Origin: Cellulophaga sp. HaHa_2_95
Lineage (GTDB): Bacteria; Bacteroidota; Bacteroidia; Flavobacteriales; Flavobacteriaceae
Length of the DNA stretch: 64,000 nucleotides
NCBI RefSeq assembly: GCF_019278565.1
Contig: NZ_CP058988.1
Coordinates: 1,488,001-1,552,000 of the forward strand
Reading direction: 5' to 3'
In this document: positions 53,252 to 62,498 of the stretch, piece after piece
Numbering within the stretch: the first letter of the stretch is position 1
Layout: every line of letters starts with the position of its first letter
Notes under the pieces: generated by a model
What the model saw: only the letters and a program-made list of their open reading frames with translations
Database searches by the model: none
Told to the model about the DNA's origin: nothing
Position numbers and translations under genes: made by a program

Positions 53252-53959
53252 TTAATTAAAATCAGATCCCTTCGGTGGTGGAGGGGACATTTGAATAGTG
53301 TTCATAATCAAACTTTCTTCAGCAAACATTAGGGGTGCTGTTGTTGCGGGTAAGAAAGAGGCATAAGATTTATTCGTTTTCTTATGAGTGTCTCCCATTT
53401 TACTGTCTAAGATTCCTGGATAGTCTCGGATCAATGCAGCTTCTTTCTTGCCGTCACCTAAATCTTTAATATAAAAACCCATATTCATAGCGTCAACTTT
53501 TATTGTTGGAAGGATGAAAAATGAATTTTGGCGCGGGTGTTTTACCTCTTTATGATCAGGAAAATCTTTTTTGTCTGGGTAGGTAGAAAAATAAAAACGT
53601 AAGGTTTCTACTTTTACCCCAGCCTCTTTAGCTTCTTGCTCTACATAGGCAATATAGTTTTTTACCGTTTCTATATCATAATCGCCATAACGAGAAGCAA
53701 TAAATTTGGAGCCATCTTCTAAAGGATCTTCTATTTTTTCTATTAATTGAGCTCTTTTTTTAGTGTAATTGTCGTAATCTTCTTTAGCATCTGTAATGCT
53801 AATAATTTGTTCAGGAGCTTTTACTTCTTTTGTTTTTTCTTCCTGTGGCTCCCTGTGTGTGGGTTCCGTGTCAGGGGTGGTTTGTTTCTTTTCAGAATTA
53901 CAACTTACAAGTAATGAGAATGCAACGAATAGCAATCCCAGGTTTTTTTTACGTTTCAT
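53252..53959 (-). CDS. lipoprotein of unknown function, first gene of the membrane-protein operon
   Basis: A 235-residue lipoprotein with lipobox ending LLVSC (Cys20) and a Thr/Glu/Lys-rich linker. The charged helical region at about 50-110 (SITDAKEDYDNYTKKRAQLI, VKNYIAYVEQEAKEAGVKVE) is followed by a beta domain with LRFYFSTYPDK and FFILPTIK. The C-terminus is Pro-rich (PPPPKGSDFN). No family is recognised. The tight 12-base link to two paralogous membrane proteins suggests a joint envelope function, the lipoprotein perhaps touching their periplasmic loops. Confidence 0.82.
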   Translation of the reverse strand: MKRKKNLGLLFVAFSLLVSCNSEKKQTTPDTEPTHREPQEEKTKEVKAPEQIISITDAKEDYDNYTKKRAQLIEKIEDPLEDGSKFIASRYGDYDIETVKNYIAYVEQEAKEAGVKVETLRFYFSTYPDKKDFPDHKEVKHPRQNSFFILPTIKVDAMNMGFYIKDLGDGKKEAALIRDYPGILDSKMGDTHKKTNKSYASFLPATTAPLMFAEESLIMNTIQMSPPPPKGSDFN

Positions 53960-54120
53960 CGGTTATGATTTTTAGTGTTGTGAAATTATTTGCATGTGAG
54001 CCGTAGAGGGGATTGTGCTTTTTATGCGTTGTAAATATATTTGAAATAATTGATAAATAGAACTCTAATGGCTTTAATTCGTAATGTTGCGCTAATGTAG
54101 AACCAGTTTTAAGGCCATTA

Positions 54121-54153
54121 AAAAAGCCCAATGAAAATTTCATTGGGCTTTTT
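54121..54153. terminator. intrinsic terminator of rho
   Basis: A perfect palindrome, AAAAAGCCCAATGAAA followed directly by its complement ending GGGCTTTTT, about 22 bases after the rho stop on the minus strand. It overlaps a spurious small open frame. Confidence 0.85.
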
Positions 54154-54175
54154 GTATTTAAAATCAGAGTTAATT

Positions 54176-55903
54176 TTATTGACTCATTGTCATTAAAAAC
54201 TCTTCATTGTTTTTTGTTTGTTTAATGCGTTGCTCAATAAACTCCATGGCTTCTATTGGGTTCATATCGGCTAAATACTTGCGCATAATCCACATACGTT
54301 GTATTGTAGCTTCGTCTAATAATAAATCATCTCTACGTGTACTAGAAGAAGTTAGATCTATAGCAGGGAATATTCTACGATTAGCAATCTTACGATCTAG
54401 TTGTAGTTCCATATTACCGGTACCTTTGAATTCTTCAAAAATAACTTCGTCCATTTTAGAGCCTGTTTCTGTTAAAGCGGTTGCAATAATAGATAGCGAT
54501 CCGCCACCTTCTATATTACGAGCAGCTCCAAAGAAACGTTTTGGTTTGTGTAGAGCATTGGCATCTACACCACCACTTAATACTTTTCCAGAAGGTGGTT
54601 GTACCGTGTTATAGGCACGCGCTAAACGCGTTATAGAATCTAATAAGATCACAACATCATGACCGCATTCTACTAGTCTTTTTGCTTTTTCTAAGACAAT
54701 ATTAGCAACTCTAACGTGTTCTGTAGGTTCTTTGTCAAAAGTAGAAGCAACAACTTCTCCGCGAACATTACGTTGCATGTCTGTAACTTCTTCAGGACGT
54801 TCATCAATTAATAATATTATTTGATATACTTCCGGATGGTTTGCTGCAATACCATTTGCGATATCTTTAAGCAACATTGTTTTACCAGATTTAGGTTGCG
54901 ATACAATCATACCTCTTTGTCCTTTTCCAATTGGAGAGAATAAATCGATAATACGTGTAGATATAGTACCTTGTCTTTCTGATAAATTAAATTTTTCTTG
55001 AGGGAATAAGGGTGTTAAATGCTCAAAAGCGACACGATCACGTACAACTTGTGGGTCAATACCATTTATCTTATTCACTTTTATTAAAGGAAAATACTTT
55101 TCACCTTCTTTTGGTGGGCGTACATTTCCTAAAACGGTATCTCCGGTTTTTAAACCAAACAAACGGATTTGTGATTGTGATACATAAATATCATCTGGAG
55201 ATGATAAGTAGTTATAATCCGAAGAACGTAAGAAGCCGTAGCCGTCTTGCATAATGTCGAGAACACCTTCACTAGCAATAATACTATCAAATTCGTATTC
55301 TGGTTCTTTATACCTGTTCTTTAAATCTTTGTCAAAATTATTATTCTTCTCCTGTTTTGGTCTAGGATTAGGTTTGTTTTGATTAGGATTGTTTTGATTT
55401 GGATTACTATTGTTCTGGTTGTTGTGAACAGGCGTCTTTTTTTGAAACTCTTTTTTCTGGCCAGCAACAGGAGCTTTAGTATTTTTTGGATGGGGAACTC
55501 TAGCTTCTTTTGGAGCACTCTCTTTACTGGAAGTAGCTTCTGTTTTGGCAGGCGCGTCTTTCGCTACAACAGGCCTTGGATTAGGCTTATTAGGTCTTGT
55601 TGGCTTTTTTGGAGCGCTGTCTGTTGGTTTTACACCAACAGATTCTTCCTTTTTATCAGTTTTAGCCGTGATTCTAGGTTTTTTAGGTCTAGGAGCCTTT
55701 GCTGGCTTAGGTTTTTCTGCTACTTCGGGAGTAGTACTACTTATTGCAGCTTGTACAACTTTAGGGTTGGCAGCTTGCACGTCTAAAATTTGATAAACTA
55801 AGTCTAGTTTTTTTAAGGTTTTGTACTTTGGTACATTTAAACCATTGGCTATTTCCTGAAGCTCAGGAAGCTTTTTTGATTTTAAATCTGAAATTTCAAA
55901 CAT
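54176..55903 (-). CDS. rho: transcription termination factor Rho with disordered insert
   Basis: A hexameric RNA-dependent helicase that ends transcription. In 575 residues: a Rho-N/SAP-like helical domain (1-45), a disordered insert (46-200) rich in Lys, Pro and Asn with runs such as [16 protein letters not shown], a cold-shock RNA-binding domain (about 208-280, DGYGFLRS), and the motor with Walker A SQPKSGKT (335-342), [10 protein letters not shown] (364-373), [13 protein letters not shown] (420-432) and the R-loop GTGNMEL. E. coli Rho is about 420 residues; the difference is the insert, which is a known trait of Bacteroidetes Rho. It is monocistronic. Confidence 0.97.
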   Translation of the reverse strand: MFEISDLKSKKLPELQEIANGLNVPKYKTLKKLDLVYQILDVQAANPKVVQAAISSTTPEVAEKPKPAKAPRPKKPRITAKTDKKEESVGVKPTDSAPKKPTRPNKPNPRPVVAKDAPAKTEATSSKESAPKEARVPHPKNTKAPVAGQKKEFQKKTPVHNNQNNSNPNQNNPNQNKPNPRPKQEKNNNFDKDLKNRYKEPEYEFDSIIASEGVLDIMQDGYGFLRSSDYNYLSSPDDIYVSQSQIRLFGLKTGDTVLGNVRPPKEGEKYFPLIKVNKINGIDPQVVRDRVAFEHLTPLFPQEKFNLSERQGTISTRIIDLFSPIGKGQRGMIVSQPKSGKTMLLKDIANGIAANHPEVYQIILLIDERPEEVTDMQRNVRGEVVASTFDKEPTEHVRVANIVLEKAKRLVECGHDVVILLDSITRLARAYNTVQPPSGKVLSGGVDANALHKPKRFFGAARNIEGGGSLSIIATALTETGSKMDEVIFEEFKGTGNMELQLDRKIANRRIFPAIDLTSSSTRRDDLLLDEATIQRMWIMRKYLADMNPIEAMEFIEQRIKQTKNNEEFLMTMSQ

Positions 55904-56092
55904 TAATAATTGAATAAATTATACGTCTCTATAAAATGAAGTGTATTGTAATCTTGAAAATTAACGGAACGATGTCCTAAATATTGGTGAGTGTTATGGT
56001 ACTGTGAGACAATATTACAAATTATTTTCAATATTTCATTGATATTTCTTAAAAAGACGCTTATTTTGCAGTCTTAAATTATAATTAAGAGA

Positions 56093-56503
56093 ATGATTCA
56101 AAGAATCCAAACATTATATTTGCTTATAGTAATACTTTTAACGGCAGCTTTACCGTTTTGGGTAAACCTATGGTCAGATGTTAAAGGAAAAGAAATTTTT
56201 GCCAAAGATGATATCCTTATCTCAGGTACTTTCTTCGTTTCTGCAATATTGGCCTTAATAGCAATAGTGTTATACAAAAAAAGACAAAACCAATTTGTGG
56301 TAAACAGATTGAATATGATATTGAACCTTTTTTTACTAGGATTTTTCGTTTATCGATCGCTAAACTTATCTGGAGAGATTTCGGTTTCTGAGAAGGGTAT
56401 TGGGATGCTGATTCCTATTTTTTCTATCGTTTTTTTAGTCTTGGCCAACAAGGCAATTAGGAAGGATGAGGATCTTGTAAAATCTGTTGATCGCTTACGT
56501 TAA
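56093..56503 (+). CDS. DUF4293 membrane protein
   Basis: A 136-residue inner-membrane protein starting MIQRIQTLYLL, the signature start of DUF4293, with four predicted helices and a short charged cytoplasmic C-terminus (RKDEDLVKSVDRLR). The family occurs only in Bacteroidetes and is typically encoded divergently next to rho, as here; its function is unknown. It ends with a strong terminator. Confidence 0.92.
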   Translation: MIQRIQTLYLLIVILLTAALPFWVNLWSDVKGKEIFAKDDILISGTFFVSAILALIAIVLYKKRQNQFVVNRLNMILNLFLLGFFVYRSLNLSGEISVSEKGIGMLIPIFSIVFLVLANKAIRKDEDLVKSVDRLR

Positions 56504-56532
56504 ACCTAACATCTTAGTAGTATTAGTGCGTG

Positions 56533-56558
56533 AACCCGGGGTAGTGCCCGGGTTTTTT
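56533..56558 (+). terminator. intrinsic terminator of the DUF4293 gene
   Basis: The GC-rich stem AACCCGGG / CCCGGGTT around GTAGTG is followed by TTTTTT. Bases 56559-56738 beyond it show no gene. Confidence 0.85.
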
Positions 56559-56738
56559 AATGCTTTAAAGTGATGGGTGTTGTTATTTGCTTCTAGCCGT
56601 TTCTATCGTTAATGCTACAGGTAAATGGGGTAATTTGGGTCCGTATATTTTAAGCCTCTCTGAATTTGCAAGTCTGATTAATACTAAATATATGTGTTCA
56701 TTTAATGTAATAGGCACTAGAAAGTATCATAGTAGCTA

Positions 56739-57236
56739 TTAGCCTCTTTTTCCTAATTCAATAATTTCTAAATCCTTAATCTCTTTACCATCTATTACAA
56801 ATTGTAACATGGTCCGTACTTGATGAAAACCATGGGTGCCGCAAGCACCAGGATTCATATGTAAAAGATTTAATTTCTTATCCCACATTACTTTTAAAAT
56901 ATGAGAATGCCCACTAATAAATAGTTTTGGGGGATTATTTTTAATTTCTTCTCGTATTCTAGGGTTATATTTGTTTGGGTAACCGCCAATATGCGTCATC
57001 CAAACGTCTACCTCTTCACACATAAACCTATTGTCTAGCGGAAACTCCATTTGCGCGACATGATCATCAATATTCCCATAGACCACTCTAATTGGTTTTA
57101 TTTTTTTTAGTTTGTCGGTAACCTCTAAAGTGCCAATATCACCAGCATGCCAAATCTCATCTGCTTTTTTAGCATACTTAAGTATCGTGTCGTCTATGTG
57201 GCTGTGTGTATCTGAAAGTAAAAGTATTCGGGTCAT
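56739..57236 (-). CDS. YfcE/MJ0936-type metallophosphoesterase
   Basis: A 165-residue phosphodiesterase. Metal-binding motifs run in the expected order: LLSDTHSH (DxH), HAGDIG (GDxx), YGNID (GNxD), THIGGYP and SGHSH. Family members split small phosphodiesters such as cyclic nucleotides. The open frame extends upstream to 57365, but the ATG at 57236 (MTRILLLSDTHS) is the family start, and the extra 43 residues would overlap the truA promoter region. It is divergent from truA. Confidence 0.92.
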   Translation of the reverse strand: MTRILLLSDTHSHIDDTILKYAKKADEIWHAGDIGTLEVTDKLKKIKPIRVVYGNIDDHVAQMEFPLDNRFMCEEVDVWMTHIGGYPNKYNPRIREEIKNNPPKLFISGHSHILKVMWDKKLNLLHMNPGACGTHGFHQVRTMLQFVIDGKEIKDLEIIELGKRG

Positions 57237-57331
57237 TCGTTCGTTTCTAAATAAATTAAAACGCATACAAATGCGCTTCTGTAGTTGTGATACCTGTAAA
57301 GGGATGAAGAAGTAATATCGTATTTCTTTAG

Positions 57332-57339
57332 TACCTTTG
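57332..57339 (+). promoter_or_regulatory. -7 promoter element of truA
   Basis: TACCTTTG matches TAnnTTTG, 25 bases before the TTG start codon of truA. It lies 7 bases from an opposing element (57347-57354). Confidence 0.5.
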
Positions 57340-57346
57340 TAATTCA

Positions 57347-57354
57347 CAAAAATA
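57347..57354 (-). promoter_or_regulatory. -7 promoter element facing the phosphoesterase gene
   Basis: On the minus strand it reads TATTTTTG, matching TAnnTTTG. It would start a transcript near 57340 with a leader of about 100 bases, running across the truA promoter. Confidence 0.35.
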
Positions 57355-57364
57355 GTATATTTCA

Positions 57365-58117
57365 TTGAGGCATTTTATTCGTTTTTCCTACTTTGGCAAA
57401 CAGTATCATGGGTGGCAAAAGCAGCCTAATGCCATTACGGTACAAGGGGTGTTGGAAGATGCTTTGTCGAAACTATTATCTCATGAAATTATTTTAATGG
57501 GAGCGGGCAGAACAGATGCGGGAGTGCATGCAAAAGAATTGTATGCGCATTTTGATTTTGGAGAAATACCTCAAAAAGACAACTTTGTATTTCGATTGAA
57601 TAGTTTTTTGCCTAAAGATATAGCTGTACAAGATGTTTTTTTAGTACCAGAAGAAGCACATGCCAGATTTAATGCAGTCTCTAGGACGTATGAATATTGG
57701 ATCGTTCAAGATAAAAATCCATTTTTGATACATCATGCACACTTTATCAAGTATCCTTTAGATGTAAAAAAAATGAATGAAGCCGCCTTACTTTTATTAG
57801 AGCATACAGATTTTGAGTGTTTTTCTAAAAGCAACACAGAGGTAAATACCTTTAATTGTGATATTACACATGCAGCATGGCGACTTGATGGTGGAGTTCT
57901 AATTTTTACTATTACCGCAGATCGGTTTTTGAGAAATATGGTGCGTGCTGTTGTGGGCACCCTGCTTGATGTTGGGCTAGGAAAGATAGATATCTCCAAT
58001 GTTAAAGCTATATTAAAAAGTAAAGATAGGAGTAATGCAGGGGCTTCAGCGCCCGCAAAAGGCTTATATTTGACCTCAGTTTTATACCCAGAAAACATTG
58101 TAAAAATCCATGGATAA
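57365..58117 (+). CDS. truA: tRNA pseudouridine(38-40) synthase TruA, TTG start
   Basis: This 250-residue enzyme makes pseudouridine at positions 38-40 of tRNA anticodon arms. The catalytic Asp51 is in AGRTDAGVHA; FSYFGKQYHGWQKQPN is the typical N-terminus and FLRNMVRAVVGTLLDVG the C-terminal RNA-contact block. The start is TTG at 57365, since an in-frame TAG lies only nine bases upstream and no ATG fits. Its last eight bases overlap the start of the exporter gene, so the two are translationally coupled. Confidence 0.95.
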   Translation: MRHFIRFSYFGKQYHGWQKQPNAITVQGVLEDALSKLLSHEIILMGAGRTDAGVHAKELYAHFDFGEIPQKDNFVFRLNSFLPKDIAVQDVFLVPEEAHARFNAVSRTYEYWIVQDKNPFLIHHAHFIKYPLDVKKMNEAALLLLEHTDFECFSKSNTEVNTFNCDITHAAWRLDGGVLIFTITADRFLRNMVRAVVGTLLDVGLGKIDISNVKAILKSKDRSNAGASAPAKGLYLTSVLYPENIVKIHG

Positions 58118-59876
58118 TAAATCAGGAAAAGCATTTGATTTTGTCTTATTTAAAAGATTAGTAAACTATACAAAGCCCTATCGTGTTACTTTCTACGGGG
58201 TGGCAATAGCAGCTATATTACTTTCAGGTTTTGCCGTGATGACAGCAATTATTGTTGGTAATATCGTGGATGAGGCTATCACAGAAAAGAACAGTCAGAA
58301 ATTATTGTATATGACTATGGCCATGTTAGCGGTCCTTATTGGCCAAGTGGTGAGTCAGTTAGGTTTTAATTATTATGCCAACTGGTTGGGAGAATCTGTT
58401 ATTAAGGATGTAAGAATAGATCTATTTAAGCGTATGCTAGGCTTTAAGATGAAATATTTTGATAACTCTTCTATAGGCGTTTTGGTCACAAGAGCTGTTG
58501 CGGATATGCAACGAATAGGAGAGATATTTAGTCAAGGTTTTTTTGTGATTGTAGCAGATTTGCTTAAAATGATTGTGGTTGCAGGGGTTATGTTATATCA
58601 GAGCTGGAAACTGGCTTTAATAGTTTTTGCTTTAATGCCCATCATCGCTTATGCTACACGGATGTTTCAAAAAGCAATGAAGATTGCATTTACAGAAGTT
58701 AGAGCAGAGGTTTCTAATTTAAATTCTTTTGTTCAAGAACGTATAACAGGGATGAAAATAGTACAGCTGTTTAATCGTGAAGAAATTGAAAAAGAGAAGT
58801 TTAGAGAGATTAATGAAAAGCATCAAAATGCATGGTTAAAAACAGTGTGGTATAATTCTATTTTCTTTCCGATTGCAGAGATTGTATCATCCATAGCAAT
58901 TGGTTTAATTGTTTGGTACGGCGGATTGTTGAATATCGCTAATGTGGGGCCTAGTGAGTACGGGGCTATTTTTGCCTTTATTCTGCTATCAGATATGTTG
59001 TTTAGACCCCTGCGTCAAATTGCAGATAAGTTTAATACTTTACAAATGGGTATGGTAGCGGCTAATAGAGTTTTTAAAATTTTAGATACAGAAAGTCAAA
59101 TTGAAGATTCGGGCACTATTCAGCAAACAGATATCAAAGGGGCAATTGATTTTAAAGATGTTCGCTTTGGGTATTTGGAAGAAGAAGAAGTATTGCATGG
59201 AATATCTTTCAGCGTAAAAGCAGGAGAAACCGTAGCTATTGTAGGTGCCACAGGTGCAGGAAAGTCAACGATTATCAATTTACTAAATAGGTTTTACGAG
59301 ATCAACTCGGGAGAAATAGCTATTGATGGTATCACTATTAAAGATTTTAAACTAGCATCACTTCGCTCTAAAATAGCAGTAGTTTTACAAGATGTTTTTC
59401 TCTTTGCAGATACCATTGCAAATAATATTTCACTTAAAAATACCGCCATAACAACAGCGCAGATAGAGGCTGCTGCTAGAGAGATTGGAGTACATGAATT
59501 TATAGCAAGTTTACCAGAAGGATACAATTATAATGTAAAAGAGCGTGGAACTATGCTATCTAGCGGGCAAAGACAGCTCATAGCATTTTTAAGGGCCTAT
59601 GTAAGTAATCCTAGTATTCTTGTCTTAGATGAAGCAACTTCTTCTGTAGACACCTATTCTGAGCAATTGATACAGAAGGCCACAGACAAAATTACGGAAG
59701 GGAGAACTTCAATCATTATAGCGCACAGATTAGCGACGATTAAGAAAGCGGACAAAATCATCGTTATGGACGCTGGTAAAATTGTTGAAATAGGTTCGCA
59801 CAGAGAACTTCTTAAAAAAGGAGGGTATTACAACAATCTATACGAGGCACAATTTTCAATAGAAGAAGTGGTTTAG
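58110..59876 (+). CDS. ABC exporter, MsbA/MDR-like half-transporter
   Basis: A 588-residue ABC half-transporter with six predicted helices (about 20-310) and an ATPase domain (340-588): Walker A GATGAGKST, Q-loop VLQDVFLFADT, signature LSSGQRQL, Walker B ILVLDEATSSVD and the H-loop IIIAHRLAT. It resembles Bacteroidetes multidrug/lipid exporters of the MsbA group and probably acts as a dimer. The signature has LSSGQ instead of LSGGQ. It overlaps truA by eight bases. The lipid or drug substrate cannot be read from the sequence. Its stop overlaps that of the convergent DUF3667 gene. Confidence 0.92.
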   Translation: MDNKSGKAFDFVLFKRLVNYTKPYRVTFYGVAIAAILLSGFAVMTAIIVGNIVDEAITEKNSQKLLYMTMAMLAVLIGQVVSQLGFNYYANWLGESVIKDVRIDLFKRMLGFKMKYFDNSSIGVLVTRAVADMQRIGEIFSQGFFVIVADLLKMIVVAGVMLYQSWKLALIVFALMPIIAYATRMFQKAMKIAFTEVRAEVSNLNSFVQERITGMKIVQLFNREEIEKEKFREINEKHQNAWLKTVWYNSIFFPIAEIVSSIAIGLIVWYGGLLNIANVGPSEYGAIFAFILLSDMLFRPLRQIADKFNTLQMGMVAANRVFKILDTESQIEDSGTIQQTDIKGAIDFKDVRFGYLEEEEVLHGISFSVKAGETVAIVGATGAGKSTIINLLNRFYEINSGEIAIDGITIKDFKLASLRSKIAVVLQDVFLFADTIANNISLKNTAITTAQIEAAAREIGVHEFIASLPEGYNYNVKERGTMLSSGQRQLIAFLRAYVSNPSILVLDEATSSVDTYSEQLIQKATDKITEGRTSIIIAHRLATIKKADKIIVMDAGKIVEIGSHRELLKKGGYYNNLYEAQFSIEEVV

Positions 59877-60688
59877 TACAGCATTGCCTGTGCATTTTTA
59901 AGATTTTTGAAAGTATCTGTGAAGAATGCTAAGTAAATAGCTGCACAAATAATTATCCCTAAAAATAGTATTCCAAAAATAACTAGAAACAATAAAAGCT
60001 TCAATAATATTTGTTTAAACGATAATTGAAATGTCTTTTTATATACATAAGAAAAATACAAAACTAAGGTAATTGCATTACTCATAGATACATAATATAT
60101 CCATTGACTATTCCATATACTCAGTATGTATAAAATGTTGACTAGAATAGACATTTGAGAATAAGCGTATATGTTTATTACAAAATGCTCACTAAGATTA
60201 AATTGCTTTTTGTTGTAAAAAACTACTCTTGAAATTAAAGATAGAAAAGGGAGCATTGCCATGTAGAAAATGCTTTGATATTCAATTGAAATGTCCTGAA
60301 ACTTTTTTCCAAATTCCATTCCGAGTTTCTGAGATTCGTCAGAATTATCAGTGGCCATTTGTGTAAATTGAAAATCCATGGCTGTAGGAAAGAATTTTTG
60401 AACTAGAAAAAAGAAAATACCTCCAAGAAAAACGGCTATGGTGAAATAGGAGATGGGATTCATATATCTTTTTCTGACCCCATTGATATAGCCTACAATA
60501 ACAACTTCCGGGGCTATGAACAATTTTCCGAAAGTGCGTATAAAGGTGTTGTCAATATTTAGATAACGTTGAGCAAAATCACCAAATAAATTTTTTATAG
60601 TCAATCTATTTCTAATCACTTTAGCGCCACAATCAGCGCAAAAATTATGATTTTCTTCTAAAATAAGGGTGCAGTTTTTGCATTCCAT
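59873..60688 (-). CDS. DUF3667 membrane protein with zinc ribbon
   Basis: A 271-residue protein with an N-terminal zinc ribbon (Cys3, Cys6, Cys17, Cys20), the DUF3667 block RLTIKNLFGDFAQRYLNIDNT, and about five to six membrane helices from residue 75 on (MNPISYFTIAVFLGGIFFFL). The family is common in Bacteroidetes and has no known function. It starts 40 bases after the cdaA stop and is the last gene of the folP-cdaA run. Its stop overlaps the stop of the convergent exporter. Confidence 0.9.
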   Translation of the reverse strand: MECKNCTLILEENHNFCADCGAKVIRNRLTIKNLFGDFAQRYLNIDNTFIRTFGKLFIAPEVVIVGYINGVRKRYMNPISYFTIAVFLGGIFFFLVQKFFPTAMDFQFTQMATDNSDESQKLGMEFGKKFQDISIEYQSIFYMAMLPFLSLISRVVFYNKKQFNLSEHFVINIYAYSQMSILVNILYILSIWNSQWIYYVSMSNAITLVLYFSYVYKKTFQLSFKQILLKLLLFLVIFGILFLGIIICAAIYLAFFTDTFKNLKNAQAMLY

Positions 60689-60728
60689 AGTGGTTGGTTG
60701 ATTGGTTGGTGTTTTTTTTAAGTTCTAC

Positions 60729-61514
60729 CTACATCAAATCTTCTTTGATCATGCTAGAGAGCTCCGTCAGGTCGTTGTAAAGAACAAATTCCCCGTTTTT
60801 AATATAAGTAATCATGCCGGTTTCTTCACTAACAACAATGGCTAATGAATCTGTTTTTTCGGTAATACCGACAGCAGCTCGGTGTCTTAGCCCAAAACGT
60901 AATGGAATATTACGTTCGTTAGAAACAGGAAGTATTACTCGTGTGGCAACAATATAATTACCTTCAATTACGGCAGCACCATCATGCAATGGGCTGTTTT
61001 TATAAAATATACTTTCAATAATAGGTTGGGTAATTTCAATCTGCATTTTATCTCCGCTAGATTTTACGAAATCTAAGGAGTTGCTTCTTTTGATAATGAT
61101 AATAGCACCAGTTTTAGAGGAGCTCATTTTGTCGCAAGCACTTATTAAAGAATCTACATCAGTACCTATACTGGTAACTTCTTGTTTTAAAAATTTAAAG
61201 TGCTTGATGAAATTACGTTTATTGGCAAAATTGGTAGAACCAATCATCAGTAAAAACTTTCTTATTTCTTGTTGAAAAACAATAATTAATGCAATTAAAC
61301 CCACTTGCATAAATCCGCCAATTACACTAGAAATCATTTTCATTTCTAAGAGCTCTGTAAGTTTCCAGAAACCCCATACTAAAACAATACCAATAAAAAT
61401 ATTGATCGCTACAGTGCCACGAACCAATTTGTATATGTAGTATAACAGCGTAGCGACAAGCAATATGTCTATTAAATCTGTTATTTTAAAATCTAGAAAG
61501 CTTAAAAAATCCAA
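60729..61514 (-). CDS. cdaA: diadenylate cyclase CdaA
   Basis: Makes the second messenger c-di-AMP from two ATP. About 261 residues from a TTG at 61514 (MDFLSFLDFKITDLIDILLV); an ATG at 61601 would add 29 residues but overlap folP by 43 bases, so the TTG is preferred. There are three N-terminal membrane helices, then the DAC domain with the catalytic DGA in SPLHDGAAVI and RHR in GLRHRAAVG. c-di-AMP usually controls potassium and turgor or wall balance. It follows folP directly, an order I recall from other Bacteroidetes. Confidence 0.92.
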   Translation of the reverse strand: MDFLSFLDFKITDLIDILLVATLLYYIYKLVRGTVAINIFIGIVLVWGFWKLTELLEMKMISSVIGGFMQVGLIALIIVFQQEIRKFLLMIGSTNFANKRNFIKHFKFLKQEVTSIGTDVDSLISACDKMSSSKTGAIIIIKRSNSLDFVKSSGDKMQIEITQPIIESIFYKNSPLHDGAAVIEGNYIVATRVILPVSNERNIPLRFGLRHRAAVGITEKTDSLAIVVSEETGMITYIKNGEFVLYNDLTELSSMIKEDLM

Positions 61515-61558
61515 GTGTAAGGGTTTTTGTAAAATTAGGAAAAATAGATGAACAAAAT

Positions 61559-62392
61559 CTAGGTATTTATATACTTTAATTGCTGCACTATAGCAATGCA
61601 TTCTGAGGCCTCTTTTACATCATGAACCCGTAAGATGTTAGCGCCCTTCAATAAGGCAATCGTATTTAAGCTAGTCGTACCGTTTAGTGCATTTTTAGCA
61701 TCTGTTTTTAGAACTTTGTATATCATAGATTTTCTGCTGATACCAACGAGTATCGGTTTCTTTGTGATTTTTAGCAATTCTAATTTTTGCATCAGCTCAT
61801 AATTTTGCGCTATGGTTTTAGAAAAGCCAAAGCCAGGATCTATGATTAAATCATTAATTTTTTTTTTATGTGCGGCCGTTATTTTTTCCGAAAAATAATG
61901 GAGTATATCTGTAAGGAGATTGGTATAATTGGTGTTTTGTTGCATGTCTTGAGGAGTACCTTTCATATGCATCATAATATATGGTACTTGGTGTTTGGCT
62001 ACCACCGTCATCATGTCTAGATCTAAATTTCCGGCAGAAATATCATTAATTAAGGCAGCTCCTTCTTGGATACAAGCTTCTGCTACAGTACTTCTAAACG
62101 TATCTATAGAGATTTTGCATTCAGGAAATTCTTTAAGTACCAAGGCTACAATAGGAATAATTCTTTTTAATTCTTCCTCTTCACTAACCTGTAAAGCGCC
62201 TGGTCTAGAACTATATGCGCCAATATCTATAAAAGTGGCCCCATCAACCAGCATTTTTTGGACTTGATTGATAATTTCAGTTTCATTTTTGTACTTTCCT
62301 CCATCATAAAAAGAATCAGGAGTGCAGTTAAGGACTCCCATTATTTTTGGATCTGTAATATCTAAAAGATCTCCTTTGCAATTTATGGTCAT
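61559..62392 (-). CDS. folP: dihydropteroate synthase
   Basis: Joins p-aminobenzoate and dihydropterin pyrophosphate in folate synthesis, and is the sulfonamide target. The 277-residue barrel has all the family blocks: GVLNCTPDSFYDGGKY, IDIGAYSSRPGA, SIDTFRS, NDISAG, MMHMKGTPQDMQ, IDPGFGFSKT and GISRKSMI. It is the first gene of the minus-strand run folP-cdaA-DUF3667 and is divergent from the DUF1599 gene. Confidence 0.96.
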   Translation of the reverse strand: MTINCKGDLLDITDPKIMGVLNCTPDSFYDGGKYKNETEIINQVQKMLVDGATFIDIGAYSSRPGALQVSEEEELKRIIPIVALVLKEFPECKISIDTFRSTVAEACIQEGAALINDISAGNLDLDMMTVVAKHQVPYIMMHMKGTPQDMQQNTNYTNLLTDILHYFSEKITAAHKKKINDLIIDPGFGFSKTIAQNYELMQKLELLKITKKPILVGISRKSMIYKVLKTDAKNALNGTTSLNTIALLKGANILRVHDVKEASECIAIVQQLKYINT

Positions 62393-62498
62393 TTTTATTG
62401 AGAATTAGTCAAGAATTGCCATAGCACAGTAAGTTTAAACCACTATACTTGAACAATTAAAAATTTTGAACGAAATTTACACAAATTAGAAAGAATAC

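Noticed and set aside
53949-54143. 64-residue minus-strand open frame between rho and the lipoprotein gene
   Set aside because: Its start lies inside the palindromic rho terminator, the composition is not protein-like, and it overlaps the lipoprotein start.
55379-55793. plus-strand open frames opposite the N-terminal part of rho
   Set aside because: They are antisense to the disordered Lys/Pro/Asn insert; codon bias explains the lack of stops.
56559-56738. gap after the DUF4293 terminator that might hold a small gene or RNA
   Set aside because: Stops interrupt all frames on both strands, and no hairpin or tRNA-like fold was found by eye.
60689-60728. GGTTGGTTGATTGGTTGG microsatellite-like run before the DUF3667 gene
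   Set aside because: Short and imperfect; it may affect spacing but there is no evidence for phase variation.
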